In this document: piece by piece, positions 37,929 through 49,945 of the stretch
Layout of the letters: each line of letters starts with the position of its first letter
Numbering within the stretch: the first letter of the stretch is position 1
Origin: Erigeron canadensis
Lineage: Eukaryota > Streptophyta > Magnoliopsida > Asterales > Asteraceae
DNA length: 64,000 nt
Direction: 5' to 3'
NCBI RefSeq assembly: GCF_010389155.1
Contig: NC_057763.1
Span: 31,850,645-31,914,644 of the forward strand
Position numbers and translations under genes: made by a program
Notes under the pieces: model-generated
Database searches by the model: none
Seen by the model: only the letters and a program-made list of their open reading frames with translations
What the model was told of the DNA's origin: nothing

Positions 37929-39790
37929 TGTCTATCATCTATACGGTGAACGATTTCATGTGCCTTAAGTTTGATCGGTGTCTGAACTGAAAACTTTTCT
38001 GAATTTTATTTTTATCTTTGTTCTCTTTTAATGTTCAAATGATGAATGGTACTTGTTTGTTTAGAATGCAATTTTTTTACTAATATTGAAGTGTATTAGT
38101 GGATATCTAATTTCCAGTTTGCCAATTGAATCTGTGTAACTAGAGTAAAAAATAATCAATGATGGAATAAATTATGTGAAACAGGGATGATCCTGAAAAA
38201 TACAGGCCGGCCAAGCCGAGAAATCCTGAAAAACCGGACCAAAAGTAGCCCAAATTCCAAATATATGGGCCGTTCATATATTTAATTTCCAGTCATATTC
38301 AGATTAAACATGTTGCACACATCCATTTTTTCCCAAGTCATAAGTTGGAAACCGAGAGTGTATTAAAGATATTGAATAAAACTAGATCGGCACTTATAAA
38401 TTACTATACGTTATTCGCTTCCTGTTAGTGTATCAATCATCTTGTGGTATACTGTATCATATATTGTTTTCTTATTCACCGCTGCCTGTTAGTTAATCAT
38501 AAATTTTTGTGTGTATTACGAAATGTGACTTGTACTATAGGATTACATGAGTAAAATAGTCAAACAACTTTCATTCACTTGAATAATACACTACGGGTCA
38601 GATTAAATAAATGGTTACATACATATAAAACAATGGTTATATGGAGTATTCCACGTTCGAGCCGATCTTCTTACGTGAAATATGGCCACATGTTCAGAAA
38701 AGTATATGCCTCCATCTGCCATAAACATCAGAAGCTATTAATTAGGAATGTGATAAACCTAAAATTTTAAATTAAAAAACTTTACAAGACCTTGACAAAT
38801 TATTAAAATTACACACTTTAACATACCAAGTTAAATTGTGCGATATTTCATTCGAACTTTATATATGTGTAGATATAAATAACATTAAAAATAGATATAG
38901 ATAACATTAAAAATAGCAAAAAAGGAACTTAAACCGAATACAAGTAAGTGAGTAGTAAAATCCGAGCTTGTTTTCTTTTATATGAAGAATACTGTAGAAG
39001 TAATTTCTAAAAAAATAAAAAGGTTGACTTCAAAATTGGACTAATAGTTACAAAATTTGTTTCCTTTTAAAAATATCTTATCTATCATCTCTATAGAACT
39101 TTAAATTGCTCAATGATTTCTTTTTCCCTTTGCAGACTTCATTTCTAATCCAAGAAACAATCATCTGATCAAATATCATCCGTATGTGGATGAGACGTGT
39201 CATCTGATAAGTTGTGTACGTGGTGAATTTCGGGCCTCCGGGTTTGGAGGGGTACATCGTAAAAATCTTTAATTGATTTAATTTAAAGTATTTTATTAAT
39301 TTTTGGCATTTCCACAAAACAACTAGTATTTTTCCTGTTCATGAGTTCTCGCACAATTTTTTCAAACTCTAAATGCTCATAAAGCTGAAAAAAACATAAA
39401 TCAACTTAATCCATCGATAAAGTCTTAAAGTGATCTAATGTCGTACTTAAACAGAACGAACTAAAATGGAGGTAAAAGTCCTCGCACACCAGTATCTCTC
39501 TAATGAGACTCAATTTCCCCACCTAAGTGTTACCCAACTTTTTGGAAAGGTTACTTTTTTAAAATTAAGTAAAAGAAAATAGTATTGAACTGCTTTGCAT
39601 CAAAATTTCTAGAAATCACATTAGAGAGAGTCTATTTTTTGTCATACATTAGAGAGAGTCTATTTTTTGTCATGCGTTAATCCATAAGATACATTTTTGT
39701 TTATTTCATAGCACAAGATTAGTGTACAAAATCTTCTTTAAGCAGATAATGTCATTTTTAATGTATAATATCTTTGTAAATGATGCTCTG
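37929..39790. other. Intergenic DNA, no gene supported
   Basis: The first 180 bp are homologous to the 3' flank of the 31.8-kb gene. After that it is AT-rich; 39625-39675 has a direct repeat TTAGAGAGAGTCTATTTTTTG. ORFs at 38579 and 39078 (minus) lack recognisable domains. Confidence 0.5.
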
Positions 39791-39793
39791 AAA

Positions 39794-39809
39794 CCCCCCC
39801 CCCCCCCCC
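39794..39809. repeat. Poly-C run of 16
   Basis: Sixteen consecutive C, immediately followed by a long hairpin. Homopolymers of this length are prone to length error in sequencing. Confidence 0.85.
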
Positions 39810-39811
39810 GG

Positions 39812-39930
39812 TCTCTACGTCGCTCTATTTCTTTCCATTACTTACAGATCTAAAAACCATTTGATTATTGCTTCGAGTTTATTTTTAGGTCTGTAAGTAA
39901 TAGAGGGAAATGGAGCGATATAAAGAGAGA
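39812..39930. repeat. Hairpin of about 45-bp arms next to poly-C
   Basis: The left arm (GTCGCTCTATTTCTTTCCAT, TACTTACAGATCTAAAAA) is complementary to the right arm (TTTTTAGGTCTGTAAGTA, ATGGAGCGATA) with a few mismatches and a loop of about 34 bases. A GA-rich run follows. It may be a small foldback MITE. Confidence 0.65.
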
Positions 39931-40632
39931 GAGAGAGTAGGTTAGAGAGAGTGTGCGATTGATTTTTTTTACAGGGATGAAAATGGAGGTAGTTGATGAT
40001 TAAATTTGGGTATAAAAGGTAGATACAAGTGCCAAAATACAGAAATGCCCATCACGTGCAGATCACGTGATGAGCCTTTGTCCGTTTTGAGATTTTGACC
40101 TAAACTGTTGACATAGCAAACTTTTTTAGACCAAAAGAGTAATATATAAAAAGTAGGGATGAAAACGGTAATTTTTAACCCTCAAAACTCAAAAGGGACC
40201 AAAAATGTAATTAACTCTATCATTAAAGTTGAAAAGCAAATCAATTCACACTTTAACTACCGAGCCAGTTATCCATAAGGCCCAACGATATATTCGGCCC
40301 ATAGTTGACCCAAATGATAACATTGGTCGGCCTTTAGAAAAAAGGATTCGTGTATCTGTTTTTCTTGTCACTGGAAATTGTTGCTATTTCTGGTTGGTTG
40401 TTTGAATTAATACGTTCAAGATAAAAAAAATTATGATTAAATCAGTTAACTTTTATAAGAGATTTCTATCTAATTGTTTAGCCTGAAATCTGAGCAAATT
40501 ATGTTGCAGATATAGACTGCATTTTGTAATATGACTTTTTTAAGGTAATTAATTTTAGCTCTTTTGATTTATTTATAATTTTCCGACTCTTTCTTTTTTA
40601 TAATTTTTTTTTGCTGTGATATATGTGTGTAG
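39931..40632. other. Intergenic DNA with remains of a TIR-type repeat
   Basis: At 39970-40220, ACAGGGATGAAAATGG, CCCATCACGTGCAGATCACG and GGGACCAAAAATG resemble the arms of the MULE-type element at 5953-9468 (both have CCTCACGTGCAG-like and GGGACGAAAA motifs). It may be an end of a related element. The last 200 bp are an intron-like AT-rich stretch before the exon at 40633. Confidence 0.35.
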
Positions 40633-42961
40633 GAGGAGGAGTTATAGGGAAACTGAGGTGTTACCATCTGCATTTCAAGATCTTATTGCAGCTATTGGCA
40701 ATAAATATCAACATAAAACAAACCCACCTGAACCTGATCAAGTGAGTTATGGAGCCCGGGGCGATTCCGATGTCGTTTTCGGTGTGTTGGATGCTATGCT
40801 TAAGTCCACTTTGGAGCGAACCAAACATATGAGGTCAGTCTTATATAAGGTTTTAGCTTGTTATTGTATCAGTTACGTTTGTGTCTGTGTGTATTACTTG
40901 GTTTTGTGGAAATGCCAAGTTTTCTCAACCGGCTCTCACAAAGACCCAAGTATGTTGGATGAAAATTATCTGAGAGAATCAAAATTCTTCTTTTTTTTCA
41001 TTATCCAACCGACTCTGACTATTAAGAACCTACAACAAGGCTATAAATTGTGTTCTTCTGGAAACTTAGTGACAATAACAGGAGCTAGATGTTTATAGTT
41101 TTTATACTCTTAAAAAGAACTTAGGAATTTTTTTTATTTTTTTTGCTCCAATGCTTTCCGCGCTTCTGTAGTTCTGGAATGTGGGTCAGGCAAGAACTGG
41201 GCTAACATGAAACCATATTTATAGATAAAGTATGGTATAAATGATCATTTAATACACCCAGTTGTCCATAGAATCATGCTGTTTATTTATTCTTATTCCT
41301 TTTAATCTATATTAAGAAACTTTTAGAAAAAGAAAAAGAAAGTTACAAGTCGTACTCAGCTCGAACAATTTAGTTATTATCCATTTAAACTGCTTAAAAG
41401 CTGTGAGTTTTGACACAGACCCATTTTGACCAGTTACCCCACATGACTCAACCTACTTATTTTCCCATGTTGTTGTGTATGATATCGTTGATGTCTCCTG
41501 AAAACGTGCATGTATGTTGTTAATTATGGCCCCATTGATGATATTTTCAGGGGAAAAATGTCATGGGCACATTATGACTGCACTTTGAAGGCAAGTTACT
41601 CTCAACATGTAGATACAATTAGGAATTTAATTTTAGAAGGTAAGGTTGGAGTTGCCTTGTGGCTGCGTAACGGAATGATACATAAAGGGGTTATTCCAGA
41701 TGTAGTTACGCATAATTACCTTATTAATAGATTTTGTGAAGTTGGGGCACTCGAGAAGGCAGAATGGCTTGTAAGAGAAATGTCTTTCCGGGGCCCATCT
41801 CCAAATTGTGCTACCTACAACACTTTGATGAAGGGCTATTGTACGTTTAATGATATTGATAAAGCTCTTGATCTGTTGTCAACCATGACTGATGGTAAGG
41901 TGAAACCAAATATAGTCACTTTTAATATTCTAGTACATGCCCTCTGCAACAAAGGCTTGTCAGAAGAAGCTAGATTACTTCTTTTGAAATTAACAGATGA
42001 AAATAGTCAAAAGAATGTTATAGCCTCGACAATACTGATGGACAATTGTTTCAAAACTGGAGATACATCTCAGGCTCTGACACTTTGGGCAGAAATCTGT
42101 GTAAAACAAGTGGATGTTGTTGCATATAATGTGATTATCCATGGATCTTGTTTAAACTGGGAAGTAATTGTTGCATACAAATATGTAAGTGAAATGTTCA
42201 AAATTGGTTTGCTCCCTGATAATTTCACCTACAACACTCTCATAAATGCTCTTTGTAAAGCGAGGCGGGTTGACGAGGCTTGTTATCTCTACACCGTTAT
42301 GCCAAGAATGGGTCTTGCTCCAGATCGGATATCATACAGCTTACTGATTCAGGGTTTATGTATGGTTGGCGATGTAGGCAGGGCTGATGAGTTACTTAAT
42401 CGTATGTTAGAAAGGTCAATTGTTCCCGCACCTCTTACTTACAATATTATCATGGATGGATATAGTAAACATGGAGACAAACAGAAAGCATTATATTTAT
42501 GGGATAAGATGATGACATTTGGTGTTCCACCCAATGTATTTACATATAATGCTTTGATTTACATGCTTATAAAAGATGGAGAAATAGGCAAGGCTCATTC
42601 ACTAATGAAGGAGATGCTGGTCGCTGGTCCTTTACCTGACACAGTCACTTACAATCTGTTGATAGGTGCTGAATCTGAATCTGGACACCTTTATTCTGCA
42701 TATCAAGTTTATGATGATATGTTAAAAAGAGGGTATGATCCAGATGTTGTCACATACACAGAATTGATAAAAGGCTATTGCTTAAGAGGTAAAATAATGG
42801 AGGCAGAGAGGGTTTTCACTCTTGACATGCTACAAAAGGCTAATTTAGCAATTGATCATGTGCCGTTTCAAATACTCATCAAAAACTATTTCAAGATAAG
42901 TGATTTCGACAGTGCATATGGTGTTTATCTCAAGTGGTTAAAAATGGATCAAGGAGAATGA
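40633..42961 (+). CDS. P-class PPR protein, At5g24830-like, 5' end incomplete or altered
   Basis: The large exon 41551-42961 encodes, from the first internal ATG at 41558, 467 aa with 12 PPR motifs (e.g. DVVTHNYLI, CATYNTLM, NFTYNTLI, VFTYNALI, DVVTYTELI) and no E or DYW domain, so P class. The order and wording match Arabidopsis At5g24830, which is roughly 100 residues longer at its N-terminus. P-class PPR proteins bind organelle RNA, but no transit peptide is visible here. Exon 40633-40833 has a good acceptor and donor and joins the PPR exon exactly in frame (KHMR|GKMSW). It encodes about 67 residues (SYRETEVLPSAFQDLIAAIG) that I do not recognise. A first exon with the true start was not found. 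Either an upstream exon is missed or the PPR part is an N-truncated copy attached to a foreign exon. The PPR frame is free of stops. Confidence 0.75.
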
Positions 42962-44484
42962 TCTTCTTAGTAAACCATCGCTGTTAGCATCAGAGTGGCG
43001 ATATGAACACATTCTGTTTCATGCTTACTGCATGCGATATTCTCCAGGCTGTAAGTATTTCTTCCATTGTGCTTTTGCTGATACACTTGTCGCTACTTTT
43101 TCCCTTCTGTTGGCATGCTTTTCATGTTTTAGTTACTGGCTGATTAACCATGTAGTTATCTCCTTTTATCTGTCTTATTTATTCTATAACACAACATATC
43201 AATGGGATCTTTCACCTTCAGATCATCTATACAATACACGGGTTGTTGGTATTGAGAATCGAAAACGGATTATGTAGCCTCTAAATAATCACATAGCATT
43301 AATTACTTTCACTCTTCCCAAACATTGACACCGGTTAATCGTGACTTGAAAGCACTAGGTTCAGCTGATCACTTTATTGCGTTCTATTCCAAACACCTTA
43401 GAAACATTATAAGTTTTTGCCAAGATACACATCCGATATTCTGCTAATCACTTTCTTTAGGTTATGATTTTATACCACGTCTAATAATGTAAAGCTGTTG
43501 AATCCTTTGCAGGTGTACAGAAAGGAGAGCAAGCATCTGTTGAGCAACCATTAAAAATATTCGAGGGACCAGTGAAGGGAGTCTACGATTGAGCTGCCTG
43601 CTTTACCAATTCCTAAAAGAAATGCCCGGTAATCTCTCGTTTAAGTTAATTCACTTTGTAAGATGAGCTGGGTTTTAAATATGCTTTGTAGCTTTTCTTT
43701 TCAATAAGGGTACCACAATGGCTTTTTAGATTTGCTTAAAAGCCATGGAACGTTTAAATAAGAACAAGAGACTTAATACAAATATTCTTATTCGCTATCC
43801 TAGACCTTCTGACATGTTTTAAAAGACAACAAACTTCATGCTTTTCACTATGCGTATGCTTTTCTTGGATGTCTTAATCTAATTGTAAATCTCAGTGTAT
43901 TGGATGTTGCTGAGTTCATTTTCTTAGCGTATTAATCACATGAACTATTGTCAGCAGCAATCATTTCGGTTACGGGGTTGGAGTTAAAATAGAGTTAGAA
44001 TGGGCCAAATTTAATCAGCTCAGTTTCACATTGGTTGAAACAGCTTCATGTTGTACCTTAGCTTGACCACCAACAATTATCAAGGCAGTTATCAACATTG
44101 AGTTAAATACTGTGGAATTGGAGGTATAAAGTTCAAACCTTTGCTAGTGCAAAATGAAAAACAGAAAAAAAAAACTGACAACCCTTGTTTTGTGACACCA
44201 GTCTCCCTTTGGGAGAGCTTTGACTGTTTGAGAAAGTGTAGTGATGGGTATGGTCCACGTAGATTATCCACCAAGTTGGCCAAAGGTCTTTGAATAACCT
44301 GAAAAACCATATCTTACTATAACCGACTTTTAGTTTGTTTTCTGCTTTATAGTTTCTGTTAGCAAAGTCCTTTCCATTGGTTCCCTATTTATGGGAAAGA
44401 TTATTATTGCTCATTTTCTCTTATATGTATCCACCACCAGAATGCTGAATACTTTTCGACCTTTTTTTTATTTTTATTTTGTCA
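42962..44484 (+). other. Probable 3' untranslated region with introns, then intergenic
   Basis: Splice-like signals are seen after the PPR stop: donor at 43051 (CTGTAAGTA), acceptor at about 43221 (CTTCAG), and a possible exon 43513-43630 preceded by TTTGCAG. No further protein domain is seen. These could be 3' UTR exons of the PPR transcript or remains of the neighbouring hydrolase gene. Confidence 0.35.
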
Positions 44485-44485
44485 G

Positions 44486-45559
44486 GATAAGAACACTAAA
44501 TGCACTAGTAATAACTCATTCTCATGCTGATCTAATTGGAGGTATCAATATTGATTTCTTGTATTACATTTACATGTTTATAATGATTTTGTATTAGTTT
44601 CGCATGCGTACCCTGAAGTTGGTTTGATTTACCTTTCCAGGTTTGGATGACCTTTGTGACTAGACAAACATCCAGCCTTATAGCATTTTGAGATCCAAAG
44701 TTAATTCTTAGTGAATGCATAGATTTCAAATATCGAACATTTTGTAAGTTGGCGTGTTATATATTGATTGCAGGTGATGAAAAAAATCCACAATTATCTG
44801 TAGACAAGACTCACTAGTGTGGTCACTCCTAAACTGGAGCTGCAGTTGCTATTTGATATCATGAATGAGAAGCCATCCACAGTACATCATCTTAAGGTTG
44901 GAATTTTCCCTATCTTGAAATTTTATCGAATGACTCCTCTCAGTTGTTCCTACCTTGGATCGATGATATACTTTTGGTTCCGATTTCAAGATCTCTATAA
45001 CAATAAGGATGTGATTTCCAACGAATATAAGTTAGATTACATAGTTGAAAGCATAAAATAGGACAATGTTTTCCCTTCGTTCCTGATATGATCACTGGAC
45101 TTTTTAATCTGATTAGTTTGAGTTTTTGGATTTTTGGATCAAAAACTTGTGACATGTTGACAAAGCTGAATGGTTTCAAAATATGAATGATTTTCAAATG
45201 GTAGGATGTTTTATTAGCAATTGTAGTTGTTTACCATCACCAAATTAGTAATGAAGTGAAAGTATGATTCTATGCATTGTGTTTTGGCCCTAATGATACT
45301 ATAATATTGATACATTTAAATGTTTAATTTTGTGGTGAAGGTAACAACTAAGTTAGCACTAAAACTTGCATGTAAGGGATTTTGGGTCAACGGCTGGACT
45401 TGTTTACAGGAAAGTAGTCAATGATATATATGGTTTACATTATCTTACTATGTGGTGACGAGTTGTGTGTCGTGTCATCAGTTTACTCCACTACCAGTGT
45501 GGCATGGTCATAACTATCCGTTCCTTGGGCTTTCACTTTGGCGACGTTTGTTACATCAG
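44486..45559 (+). pseudogene. Decayed metallo-beta-lactamase-fold hydrolase gene
   Basis: Four exon-like pieces with splice signals are in order. 44486-44541 encodes IRTLNALVITHSHADLIGG, the metal-binding HxHxD motif of the MBL fold. 44641 on reads GLDDLCD then TAG (44661-44663) where relatives have tryptophan. 44774-44896 reads VMKKIHNYL then TAG (44801-44803), followed by VVTPKLE-like sequence. 45482-45559 reads FTPLPVWHGHNYPFLG, then an extra base breaks the frame before the FHFGDVCYI-like part. The motif order fits plant proteins annotated as putative hydrolase C777.06c-like (phosphoribosyl cyclic-phosphate phosphodiesterase type). Two nonsense codons and a frameshift make it non-functional. 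The N-terminal and C-terminal exons were not found. Confidence 0.7.
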
Positions 45560-46494
45560 GTAATAATGAGAAACCAGTGCTCTAAGTTAATTATATACAT
45601 AGATACTTTACCTATTTTGTTATTTTAAGAATTGGATTGATTTGGTTATTTTATATTCTTAAGTTGTTTAATTTGTTAATTGGACCTTAATCTAAGGCCC
45701 TTTTCCTCTTTGCCTATGATGTTGTACATGTTTGACCTTTACATCAATAAATTATATTAATTTACCGTGTGCTGTTGTCTCATTTGCTTCTTGATTCGAT
45801 AACACTCTAATTTATAGTCTACTTCACCAATGTATCATTCATTAATTAGTAGCAAAACCATTGACTTCGGAGCATCAACTTTCCGAATTTTTCACAATTA
45901 GAAAAATACAGTAATCATTAACTTTGACTGAAAGCACCAAAATTAAATTTGAAGTCAAGATGTGGTCAAGCCTGAAAACCAAACCTTGGCGGCTTTTTTT
46001 CAATCTATTGAATAATTGAAATGTAGTGATGTTATCAATTAACAGTTTATGCGCCTAGTGTAAATTTGGGCCTGCCAGATCAAGACAACACTACGACTGG
46101 GAAAGCAAAGTGTGCATGCAGGCTGGTAAATATGGGCCTTGGAGAAGAGCTTCATCAGAAGCCCAAATATCTTATTACGAATCCTCAATCTTATGCTAGG
46201 ATTAAAAATATTAGTCAATATACTCGTATAAATTTAAAACTAAATTATTGTCCCGCGTAATATGCGAGTAAATATACTTTTATATTTATAATATATGTAT
46301 ATATATATATATATATATAAGGAGAGGTTATTTGTGAACTCCTAAAAAAAAAAAACCCAAGAACTCCTTTACACCCTTGGATCAAAGAAAATGGATGGAC
46401 AAGATTAAAAATAAAAAACCCCTCTCAACACTAGAGGGGTATTTTTGTCAGCTCCTTTTTTCTCTCTCTTACTTTAATAGAATTCTATCTAATT
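45560..46494. other. Intergenic DNA, no gene supported
   Basis: AT-rich with a (TA)n run at 46298-46319. CCCGCGTAATATGCGAG at 46251-46267 is a weak hairpin preceded by ACTAAATTATTG, similar to a decayed Helitron end on the minus strand. Nothing else is recognised. Confidence 0.4.
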
Positions 46495-46620
46495 CACTAA
46501 AAAACTTTTATCTCACAAACCGTAAATCGTTAGACAAAAGAATTTCGATATACTTTTGACGACTTTTTAAATTTAGATGACAAATTTCGATATACGTTCA
46601 TCTTACACATGTGTAAGTTG
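46495..46620 (-). repeat. Dispersed repeat, minus copy of the 53.1-kb sequence
   Basis: In reverse it reads TCTAAATTTAAAAAGTCGTC, AAAAGTATATCGA and TCTAACGATTTACGGTTTGT, GAGATAAAA, matching 53095-53220 in order. Confidence 0.6.
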
Positions 46621-46639
46621 TACTTACTCATGGGCAAGT

Positions 46640-46955
46640 TGTACTTACCCCTAATACATCCCGCTCTAGGGTTTAGAGTTTGAAGGTCGAGTTCGGGCGG
46701 GTCACGGCTTTCCTTCACACGAGAGCATGAAAGCGTGACCCGGCCCGTGAAGGTTCAGGTCGGGTTCGGGCGGGTCACGGCTTTCCTTCACACTTTTTCG
46801 GTTTTCGCCTTCACCCGACCCGACCCGGCCCCGACCCGTCCAACCCGTGACCCGCGAAAACACCAAAAGCTTGACCCGTGACCCGGCCCGTTAGGGCTTC
46901 AGGCTGGTTCCGGGTTGGGCACGGGTCAACGGTTTTTTTGCTCATCCTTACCCAA
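46640..46955. repeat. GC-rich island with a 73-bp tandem duplication
   Basis: TTCGGGCGGGTCACGGCTTT plus CCTTCACAC occurs at about 46691 and again at about 46764. The interior is full of GACCCG/CGGGTC motifs (ACCCGACCCGACCCGG) and ends GCTCATCCTTA. It resembles hAT-type MITEs built from CGGGT repeats, such as that at 31.0 kb, but its ends were not resolved. Confidence 0.5.
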
Positions 46956-47023
46956 AACATATGGGTAAAAACCAAAATATTTAACTAATTCAAAGTAAAT
47001 ATCTAACTTTAAGTTTTGGGGTT

Positions 47024-47170
47024 TGCTAAATACAACCCTTAATTAGGACTGTGTTTAATGTACATAAATTATTTGTACATTTACCATAAAAATCAAGAGG
47101 TAGACTTTTAATATGAAAGGTACAAGTTTTTTTATGCACGTTAAATACAGCCTTGAGACTGTATTTAGCA
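47024..47170. mobile_element. Small TIR MITE, same family as 56.1 kb
   Basis: The 147-bp element has inverted ends of about 40 bp: TGCTAAATACAACCCTTAAT at the left and, in reverse from the right, TGCTAAATACAGTCTCAAGG. Both arms continue to a TTTAAYGTRCATAAA core. The sequence is homologous to the reverse complement of 56110-56241. Confidence 0.75.
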
Positions 47171-47354
47171 TTTCCCTTAAGTTATTACTAATCAAAATAT
47201 TTTTAATAGAAAAATGTTAAATGAATGTTATATGGTTGCATTTAACGTGTATTAAAAAATAATAACATTTATATTAAAGCCCAAACTATTTAAATTTTAT
47301 ATAAAAATATGTATATAATTATTTAACACATCTTAGTGTAGCCCTTCAAATTAT

Positions 47355-47695
47355 GTTTAACAAAACAAAAAGGAAAGGCAACATCGTACAGTTGGAATAT
47401 AAAACTAAAATATATAGATTGAATCCGGATTAAGAAGCGTTGTAACTATCTCTTTTATGTTTGTTTCATTGTTTTTATGATTTTGTTATGCTTGAGGCTT
47501 GTAGTAGGTAATCATGGTGTATAAAATATTTATATATTTACCATCAATTTTAAGGATTATTGATTCTTGGAGGTATAATTTTTTAAACATTAATTTATAT
47601 TTAATATTTTCCCTTTTTGTAATATATAGTTGATTACGTACCGGTTGCTAATAATACACTACAAATAATATTGTTTTTGTCTATACTTTTAATTA
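47355..47695 (+). repeat. Duplicated flank of the Gly/Cys gene array
   Basis: Homologous to 53633-53975 in the same orientation. Shared landmarks are GTTTAACAAAAC, ATATAAAACTAAAATATATA, GCTTGAGGCTTGTAGTAG, CATGGTGTATAAAATATTTA and GGTTGCTAAY. It records a segmental duplication that carried the A-type genes. Confidence 0.75.
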
Positions 47696-48581
47696 GCTTA
47701 AACAAATTAAAAAATTTATCACGTTTTTATGTGTATAAAAATATGAAGAACTAAAAGTGTGTTTAATGCACACTTAAAATTATGGTATTTAAAAGTTTAT
47801 ACTTTTTAGTGTGGACTTTCATATTTAATTTGTAACATCATATTTGTTCATGCCACATACTTAGTTAGTGTGGACAAATGTGAACTCTCATATTAAACAA
47901 CGGTAGAAGAGTAGACACTATGACTATAGAGCATGGAAATACATAATATATACTTGACTGAAATTAGAATTATCTTAGATTGTTCGTATCATTTGGGTAG
48001 TTGTAAAGTTTGAAAAACACGACCATCTTAAAAGTTTTTTAATGCATTTACATCGCGCAATCAATTATAATTCATCCCCGTCTTACGAGTTTAAAACGTC
48101 TCCACTTATATAATTAATTAAAAGCATTGATGGTGCAAACTTTTATACACGGATCGGAAAACGTAATATATGAAACCTAGGAATGAAACCACTGATCTAA
48201 TTTGTAACTATGACAGTGACCAAATATATAATTTGCTCAATGATTTATTAACGTGTTAAAAAATGAGCACCACTTAAACGTATTTCTAGATTCTTGAGAA
48301 AATATATAACGTACGGCATATCTGGTTCATACGAATTCAATTTCTTTTCATACAATTCAAACCACAAAGTAGAGGTTATTAAGTCTATATCGTGCGCGCG
48401 CAAGAAATTAATTGGATAAGAATTACGTGTTAGAAAAAAATGCAACCTTAACGAAATTTCTATGATTTTTCGTAATATATGGTTACAATTAAGTGATTGA
48501 CTTGATGATTGGGTGAAACTTCGTATAGCCGTATAGGTATAAATTCAAACGAATTAAAGGCAAAGTAACACATTGAACTAC
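47696..48581. other. Upstream region of the 48.7-kb gene
   Basis: AT-rich, no gene. The minus-strand ORF at 48248-48445 has no domain. Nothing else is recognised. Confidence 0.4.
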
Positions 48582-48591
48582 TATATATACA
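48582..48591 (+). promoter_or_regulatory. TATA box of the 48.7-kb Gly/Cys gene
   Basis: CTATATATACAC about 95 bp before the ATG at 48678. The same TATATATAC/T type box precedes the 51.5-kb copy. Confidence 0.45.
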
Positions 48592-48677
48592 CAAATATAG
48601 CTAGCAACCATAACTATTTAATTAGTTATATCAATTAGCTAGTACTATTTTGTAATTAATCATAGCCATATGCATGC

Positions 48678-48977
48678 ATGGCTCGGTTATTGATTGGTCT
48701 TAATAGTGGGCAAGGAGGAGAAATTCTCGAGTTTGGGGGCTCACATATCGTCTTCATGCTCTGCATGATTGTTGTGTCGATGTCGATTTTGTCTATGATC
48801 ATCTTTGCTTGTTCTGATGACGGTGATGATTCCAGTAAGAAACATCGTTCTGATGGTGGTGGTGGCGGCGGCGGCGGCGGTTGTGATGATGGCGGCGGTG
48901 GAGGTGGTGGAGGTGGTGGAGGTTGTGGCGGAGGTGGTGGAGGTTGTGGCGGAGGTGGTGGAGGAGGCGGATGTTAA
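48678..48977 (+). CDS. Short membrane protein with Gly/Cys tail, A type
   Basis: A single-exon ORF of 99 aa. Residues 1-20 are MARLLIGLNSGQGGEILEFG. Residues 22-45 form the hydrophobic core SHIVFMLCMIVVSMSILSMI followed by IFAC, nearly identical to the 51.5- and 56.5-kb copies. An acidic stretch DDGDDSS and a basic KKHR follow, then about 40 residues of glycine with single cysteines (GCDD, GGCGGGGGGCGGG) ending in Cys. The pre-membrane and membrane part is conserved while the tail varies in length, as expected from GGN repeat slippage. The residues after the membrane are mixed in charge, so topology is not certain. Family not recognised. Function unknown. Confidence 0.7.
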   Translation: MARLLIGLNSGQGGEILEFGGSHIVFMLCMIVVSMSILSMIIFACSDDGDDSSKKHRSDGGGGGGGGGCDDGGGGGGGGGGGCGGGGGGCGGGGGGGGC

Positions 48978-49945
48978 TTAAATATTAATGTATATATTAA
49001 TGAAGGAAAAAGATTTTACATAGCAGTACTAGTAAGATGTGTTCAATATAAGTCTTTTGAGAAAGAACTAGAACATCATTACACCTATCCCGATGTATTC
49101 CGATACCTGTGACATTAAAGGCGTCACCGAGATTTTTTCGACATTCTGTGAAAAGTAAACGCTTCGACTCCCTTATATACACCGAATTAAGATGATCTTC
49201 TGGTTGTGTTGTTTTTACTCGTAGAGATATTATGTATAATTTTCATTTGTAAATTTCATTTATTATTATATATGTGTATCTAATAAAGTTGCGATATCAT
49301 TACATCATATTAGTTGCATGTAGTAACTTTTTTTTATATATATAGATGCCTGACCTCTATACCCTTTTTTTTATATATATGTTACCACGCAATAAAGTAA
49401 TTAATTTGGAATCTAATTTGTTTAATTAATTATTGATTTTCTTACTTAATAATTTGTATGTATACATAAACCTTTGATTAATTAATTAATATTACAAGAA
49501 ATGTGACGTAACCCTGTAATTTTTCGGCAAACATTCAAAGCCCAAAGGCATGCAGGTCATTCCGTAATTCTCAATGGCGCCATTAATGCCGCCTGTTTAA
49601 CAACGTCTTTGGCAGAGAGTTTTTCTTACTCAAATGATCCTTCCGTCAAAGAGTTTCTAACGTAAACACGTACGGTCAATGTATATCTTCCTCAACATTT
49701 GTACGTAATTTATATATTTAAAAATAAAGTTTTGCTAACAGCTTTTTTAAAATAATATGTAGTACTAATTAATATGGAAAATTAAAAATATTTCTATACA
49801 TGTTAACTAGCATTTTCCATAGAAATAAGTCTGCTTTGACTTTTAGGTTTTTAATTCCTAATAACGAAGTTATTATCTTTGTTTTCTTTCTCAAAATAAA
49901 ATATTTTTACAGTAATTAGATATTAAGAAAAAGAATTTTTTGTAA
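48978..49945. other. Intergenic DNA, no gene supported
   Basis: 3' flank of the gene, then AT-rich sequence. A GC-richer stretch at 49500-49640 (CATTCAAAGCCCAAAGGCATGC...TAATGCCGCCTGTTTAAC) is not recognised. Confidence 0.4.
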
